From an uncultured Collinsella sp. (lineage in GTDB: Bacteria; Actinomycetota; Coriobacteriia; Coriobacteriales; Coriobacteriaceae), in the NCBI GenBank assembly GCA_900540945.1, contig UQHQ01000047.1:1-9946 (forward strand): a stretch of DNA of 9,946 bases. Direction: 5' to 3'. Below the pieces are notes generated by a model. It ran no database searches. It was not told the origin of the DNA and was given only the letters and a program-made list of their open reading frames with translations. A program made the position numbers and the translations under genes. Shown piece by piece: positions 6,468 through 9,946 of the stretch. Each line of letters opens with the position of its first letter. The stretch's first letter is position 1.

Positions 6468-7108
6468 GTGTGATCGTTAGGGACGTATCGAAGCGCATGG
6501 GCAAAAACGATGTCCTGCGCAACGTGTCTATCGAGGTTGACCCTGGGACTGTGGTCGGGCTTCAGGGGATAAACGGTTCGGGTAAGACCATGCTCATGCG
6601 AGCGGTCTGCGGATTGATTAGACCCACCGAGGGCGAGATTATTATCGATGGCCAAAGACTTGGGGCGGATATCTCGTTTCCGCCGAGTCTGGGGATGTTG
6701 ATAGAGGCGCCTTCCTTTTTAGGATATCTGTCTGGTTACGACAATCTGGAGCTCATAGCTCAAATCAATGGCGTTGCCACCCCCGAGGACATTCGCTCTG
6801 CCCTGCGGCTCGTGGGGCTCGATGCAGACGAAAAAAAGAAGTTTCGAGCATACTCGCTTGGGATGAAGCAGCGTCTGGGAATAGCTGCGGCAATTATGGA
6901 AAAGCCGAAGCTGCTTGTTCTCGATGAGCCAACGAATGCCCTCGACGAAGCGGGCGTGGAAATGCTCAAGCGCGTTGTGGCGATGGCGGCATCAACGGGT
7001 CGCGAGGTTCTTCTGTCTAGCCATGACGGAGAGGTGCTCGAGGAGCTAGCCGATCGTGTTTACTGCATGCGCGACGGTGCCGTTGTGAAAGTTCGGGAAA
7101 GGTCGTGA
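6464..7108 (+). CDS. ABC transporter ATP-binding protein, BcrA/LanF type
   Basis: 214 residues from ATG 6464, a 4-bp overlap with the permease, with AGAGGG seven bases upstream. Motifs: Walker A GINGSGKT (35-42), signature SLGMKQRLGIA (131-141), Walker B LLVLDEP (150-156), D-loop NALD (158-161) and H-loop His187 in LLSSHDGE. The Q-loop position holds Glu81 (MLIEAPSF) instead of Gln; such an E-loop is known from lantibiotic self-immunity ATPases of the LanF group and is common in BcrA-like proteins. The protein is shorter than typical BcrA (about 300 residues) and lacks the C-terminal extension. It powers the two upstream permeases from the cytoplasmic face. Confidence 0.95.
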   Translation: MSVIVRDVSKRMGKNDVLRNVSIEVDPGTVVGLQGINGSGKTMLMRAVCGLIRPTEGEIIIDGQRLGADISFPPSLGMLIEAPSFLGYLSGYDNLELIAQINGVATPEDIRSALRLVGLDADEKKKFRAYSLGMKQRLGIAAAIMEKPKLLVLDEPTNALDEAGVEMLKRVVAMAASTGREVLLSSHDGEVLEELADRVYCMRDGAVVKVRERS

Positions 7109-7773
7109 GCGCGATGAAGAAGGCCCTGTTGACGAGAAGGTCGATGCTCGCGCTTTTTGGCTGTGCTGTTACCGGCCTTGCGGGCATGAGGGTGAGCGTC
7201 GTTAACGGGAACCGGACAGTCATTCCTGAAAAATATTACGCGGAGGGCGAATGGCTCTCGATGGATGGGGCGTTTCTGGGGTCGAAGGATGTGGCGACTG
7301 ACGGGTATTCGTTTTGCATAGACGGGGCAGAGCTGCTCACGCCGCGCGAGTATCTCAAGCGTGCGCATGATGATTATTCAAAATATGGCATCGTAGATAC
7401 GAAAACGAAATTGAAGGACGCCGACATCACGTGTGTTATCGCCGTAAAGATGCGTGTCAGGAATAAGGACAATGTCGAAGGCGGAATTAAAGCGTATGTT
7501 TGGCATTTGGTGCCGGAGTCTGCGCCAAACTATGACTTTGTGGTCAATACCGATCTGATAACGCAGGCAATGCCGGTGCTGGGCGGTTCTGCTGCGTTTG
7601 CTGTACAGGTTGGGGCGGAGAACGAGTTACTCGTCCCATTCATGATGCAAAACACCAACGACTATTTCGAAGGTTACGAGACCGTCCGTTTTGAGAAAGC
7701 GTTTCCTGGGACTTATACGATGAAGATGACCGATCTGCCAGAGAGAAGGCTCTTAAGGTTTGAAGTGAAGTAA
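7105..7773 (+). CDS. Exported or membrane-anchored accessory protein (DUF5027/DUF5028-like, Tat-like or lipoprotein signal)
   Basis: 222 residues from GTG 7105 (GTGA overlap with the ATPase stop); ATG 7114, giving 219 residues, is an equally credible start, since AAAGG at 7098-7102 fits either imperfectly. The N-terminus LTRRSMLALFGCAVTGLAG combines a twin-arginine-like motif (TRRSML) with an LFGC lipobox-like element whose Cys is residue 20. Export by Tat, lipid anchoring, or a simple signal anchor are all possible. The rest is soluble: YYAEGEWLSMDGAFL (44-58), DGYSFCIDGAEL (66-77) and MRVRNKDNVEGG (116-127) give a beta-rich look resembling small lipoprotein families of unknown function in Firmicutes and Coriobacteriia; the DUF name is from memory. 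As the last gene of the coupled transporter operon it is a candidate LanI-like immunity or substrate-binding partner. No other function is evident. Confidence 0.85.
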   Translation: MSAMKKALLTRRSMLALFGCAVTGLAGMRVSVVNGNRTVIPEKYYAEGEWLSMDGAFLGSKDVATDGYSFCIDGAELLTPREYLKRAHDDYSKYGIVDTKTKLKDADITCVIAVKMRVRNKDNVEGGIKAYVWHLVPESAPNYDFVVNTDLITQAMPVLGGSAAFAVQVGAENELLVPFMMQNTNDYFEGYETVRFEKAFPGTYTMKMTDLPERRLLRFEVK

Positions 7774-7876
7774 CTCGAGAGCTAGGCAAAATGGGTCCAT
7801 CGGTGGCACTCGCGCTCGATCCCAGGCGCCCTGGCCCGGAATGACGCGGGGCGAGGCGTCTTCGGTGTCGGCTGGC
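7774..7876. other. Convergent intergenic region, no clear terminator
   Basis: The 103 bp between the convergent ends of the cassette and the YcxB-like gene hold two small palindromes, CCAGG-CGC-CCTGG (7822-7834) and GACGC-N8-GCGTC (7843-7860). Neither is followed by a T-tract on either strand. They may contribute to a bidirectional stop, but the support is weak. Confidence 0.3.
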
Positions 7877-8593
7877 CTACCGCTTCTTCTTGTTCTTCTT
7901 CTGCTTGCGCTGCTTGCCCTTGGTCTCCTGGGGCTTGTCGCCCTGCTTGGCTTCGGCAGCGGCCTTTTCTGCCTTCATCTTCTTGCGTTTGGTCTCGATG
8001 CGGAGTTTTTTGTTGATGCGCGCCTTGAGGAAGGTGCCAAACTGCTCGGCATCGCCGCGGACAAAGGTGTCCTTAGGGATCGTCACGCCCTGGTCGGCGA
8101 ACATGGCTACAAAGATGCGCTCGCCGTCGAGCACGTGGTCGAGCTTTTCAAACGGGAAGAACTGCGACTTGCCGCTCTTGCCCCAAACCATCAGGCCGTC
8201 CTCGTTGGCGGCGACGCGGCGATAGCGGCCACCCATGGACTCGTCGGCCTCGACGGCATCGATAAAGTCGCGGGCGAGGGTGTGGTGCAGGTTTTTGCTC
8301 CACCAGGCCAAAAAGGCGCCGAATACGATCAGGACGACGCCAAACTTGATCCAGTTGCCGCCGGCCACCAGCATGCCAATGCCGAGCAGCGCGGCAATTG
8401 CCGCGGCGACATACAGCGAGCCGCGACGCCTGGGTGAGGCGACCAGGCGGGCGAAGTCGGTGACCAGGTCGTTTTCGTACTGGTACTCGTTGAGGTACAG
8501 GATGCCGTCGTCGGCTGCGGCCTGCTTCTCGAGCGCGACCTCGACCTGGTCGGCTGCTTCGGAGGGAACGAGGTTGCTCTCTGCGTCTGCCAT
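7877..8593 (-). CDS. YcxB-like membrane protein with lysine-rich C-terminal tail
   Basis: 238 residues from ATG 8593 on the minus strand; AGGAG at 8604-8608 lies ten bases upstream. The N-terminal 57 residues are soluble and acidic, followed by two spans (about 59-77 and 83-99) separated by a very short turn. A cytoplasmic domain follows with SQFFPFEKLDHVLDGERIFV (143-162) and GVTIPKDTFV (169-178), the pattern of the YcxB C-terminal PH-like domain. From about residue 194 the tail is strongly basic and low in complexity, ending KQRKQKKNKKKR; it could bind nucleic acid or the membrane surface. The family has no established biochemical function. It is convergent with the cassette and divergent from dnaX, and its codon use matches dnaX rather than the cassette. 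Confidence 0.8.
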   Translation of the reverse strand: MADAESNLVPSEAADQVEVALEKQAAADDGILYLNEYQYENDLVTDFARLVASPRRRGSLYVAAAIAALLGIGMLVAGGNWIKFGVVLIVFGAFLAWWSKNLHHTLARDFIDAVEADESMGGRYRRVAANEDGLMVWGKSGKSQFFPFEKLDHVLDGERIFVAMFADQGVTIPKDTFVRGDAEQFGTFLKARINKKLRIETKRKKMKAEKAAAEAKQGDKPQETKGKQRKQKKNKKKR

Positions 8594-8708
8594 GCTCTTT
8601 GGACTCCTATCGCGGCGGGCTCGCCGTACGGGTTATTATGAGTGAAGTATGCCGTGCGACCGCATGGCCGTCGCGGCAACAAGACTCAGTATACCCGGGG
8701 GAGCACCC
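8594..8708. promoter_or_regulatory. Divergent intergenic region between the YcxB-like gene and dnaX
   Basis: This 115-bp region must hold the promoters of both flanking genes unless they read in from elsewhere. TATTAT on the plus strand (8634-8639) and the overlapping CATAAT on the minus strand (8635-8640) are the best -10 candidates, but neither has a good -35. GGGGGAG at 8697-8703 is the dnaX ribosome binding site, five bases from its ATG. No structured RNA gene is evident. Confidence 0.35.
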
Positions 8709-9946
8709 ATGGAATCGTTGTACCGAAAGTATCGCCCGCTCACCTTCGACTCCGTGGTGGGCCAGCAGCATATCGTCTCGACGCTCGAGCACGCTATCAC
8801 CGAGGGACGCCTGTCCCACGCGTACCTGTTCTGCGGACCGCGCGGCACGGGCAAGACCACCATGGCGCGCATCCTTGCCAAGGCGCTGCTGTGCCGCAAC
8901 GCCGAGGCGGCGCGCGCCGAGGGCGCAAGCGGCTGCATGCCCGACGGCACCTGTGAGGAGTGCGAGCTCATCGCCGAGGGCAACCACCCCGATGTCTACG
9001 AGCTCGATGCCGCAAGCCGCACGGGCGTGGACAATGTGCGCGAGGAGATCATCAACTCCGTCAACTTTGCCCCGGTGCGCGGCAAGTACAAAATCTATAT
9101 CATCGACGAGGTTCACATGCTCACGACGGCGGCGTTCAACGCGCTGCTCAAGACGCTCGAGGAGCCGCCGGCGCACGTGATCTTTGTGCTGTGCACCACC
9201 GATCCGCAAAAGATTCTGGAGACCATCCTCTCGCGTTGCCAGCGCTTCGATTTCCACCGCATCGGCAACGAGGATATCGAGCATCGCCTGTCCTACGTGT
9301 GCGAGCAGGAGGGCTTCGATTACGACGACGAGGCGCTGGCCATCGTGGCGCGCCATGCCAAGGGCGGCATGCGCGACGCGCTTTCCACGCTGGAGCAGCT
9401 GAGCGTTTTTGGCAACGGGGCCGTGCATGCGGACGATGCCCGCTCGCTTTTGGGTGAGGTTTCGGACCAGATCCTGGGCGAGTTTGCCCGCGCTATTGCC
9501 GAGCGTGATATTGCTGAGCTCTATGGGCTCATTCGTGCACAGGTCGAGGAGGGCAATGACCTGCTTGAGCTGACGCGCGATCTGGTGGCGCATGTGCGCG
9601 ACGTGTATGTGGCCTGCGTTGCCGGTGCCCGTGCCGAGCTGTTTGAGGGCGGCTCCGAGCAGGCCGAGGCGCTTGCTGCCGAGGCCGCTGCCTTTGGCGA
9701 GTATCCTGCCGACCGCTTGGCTCGCGTGCTGACGGTGCTCGACGACGCCGCGCTGGAGATGAGGGGCGCGAGCGACGTGCGCCTGGTGTTCGAGATCGCC
9801 TGCACGCGCCTGGCACGTCCCGAGGCCGATCTGACCATTGAGGCCCTGGCCGAGCGCGTGGCACGCTTGGAGGCCATGGTTGCCAACGCCGCGGTACCGG
9901 CGAGCGTGGCTGGCCCTCTCAACCGGTGGGGTCCGTGGCACGGGCG
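8709..9946 (+). CDS. dnaX: DNA polymerase III subunit gamma/tau (partial, C-terminus outside window)
   Basis: Encodes the AAA+ ATPase of the replicative clamp loader, which opens the sliding clamp and links it to the replisome. 412 codons are present before the right edge. The N-terminus MESLYRKYRPLTFDSVVGQ is diagnostic of the family. Further motifs: Walker A GPRGTGKT (43-50), zinc-binding cysteines at 62, 76, 82 and 85 with an insertion of several residues between the first two, Walker B IIDEVH (131-136), sensor 1 LCTTD (161-165), and SRC (175-177) with the arginine finger. Domain III follows to about residue 380. The start ATG 8709 has GGGGGAG five bases upstream. The tau-specific part, and any gamma-producing frameshift site, lie beyond the window. 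GC is high (42 of 60 bases in the 9121-9180 stretch), in contrast to the cassette upstream. Confidence 0.97.
   Translation, partial: MESLYRKYRPLTFDSVVGQQHIVSTLEHAITEGRLSHAYLFCGPRGTGKTTMARILAKALLCRNAEAARAEGASGCMPDGTCEECELIAEGNHPDVYELDAASRTGVDNVREEIINSVNFAPVRGKYKIYIIDEVHMLTTAAFNALLKTLEEPPAHVIFVLCTTDPQKILETILSRCQRFDFHRIGNEDIEHRLSYVCEQEGFDYDDEALAIVARHAKGGMRDALSTLEQLSVFGNGAVHADDARSLLGEVSDQILGEFARAIAERDIAELYGLIRAQVEEGNDLLELTRDLVAHVRDVYVACVAGARAELFEGGSEQAEALAAEAAAFGEYPADRLARVLTVLDDAALEMRGASDVRLVFEIACTRLARPEADLTIEALAERVARLEAMVANAAVPASVAGPLNRWGPWHG

Noticed and set aside
7822..7860. Rho-independent terminator at the convergent gene ends
   Set aside because: The stems are only 5 bp and no T-tract follows on either strand.
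8594..8708. Signal recognition particle RNA next to dnaX
   Set aside because: In some bacteria this RNA gene neighbours dnaX, but the 115-bp gap shows neither the conserved GGAA-type apical loop helix nor a long hairpin.
8607..9941. Long open frame on the minus strand across dnaX (444 codons)
   Set aside because: It is antisense to a clear dnaX with all its motifs. High-GC codon bias opens the opposite frame, and the product has no recognisable motifs.

Overview
The window looks like a piece of chromosome from a high-GC actinobacterium, most likely a Coriobacteriia member of the Collinsella/Olsenella type. This is an inference from gene style: GC-rich core genes with G/C-ending codons, a LuxR regulator with a polytopic membrane sensor of the kind abundant in that class, and Tat-like export signals. 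No rRNA or other taxonomic marker is present.

Layout: (1) 1-1490, minus strand: a serine/threonine protein kinase with a C-terminal multi-pass membrane region, cut by the left edge. (2) 1491-1931: an intergenic region of about 440 bp carrying three tandem imperfect palindromes whose starts are exactly 62 bp apart, followed by a promoter. (3) 1932-7773, plus strand: a compact accessory cassette with lower GC than its flanks. It encodes a 713-residue membrane regulator with two LuxR-type helix-turn-helix domains, a 170-residue secreted protein with four cysteines, two ABC-2-like permeases, a BcrA/LanF-type ATPase, and an exported or lipoprotein-like protein. (4) 7877-8593, minus strand: a YcxB-like two-pass membrane protein with a lysine-rich tail. 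(5) 8709-9946, plus strand: dnaX (DNA polymerase III tau/gamma), cut by the right edge.

The four genes from the first permease to the exported protein are translationally coupled: TGATG, ATGA and GTGA junctions, with 1-4 bp overlaps. The secreted-protein gene lies 54 bp ahead of them, with an RNA hairpin in the gap. The architecture resembles bacteriocin or lantibiotic export/immunity cassettes, with a small secreted product, two permeases, an ATPase whose Q-loop glutamine is replaced by glutamate, and an envelope-anchored accessory protein. Here it is preceded by an unusual tandem-duplicated membrane LuxR regulator. A working model, which is inference, is that the regulator senses a molecule in the membrane or outside the cell and switches on the secreted protein and its transporter/immunity genes. 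The substrate and true function cannot be read from sequence alone.

The cassette sits between ordinary core-type genes and differs from them in base composition, which fits an accessory or horizontally acquired island.
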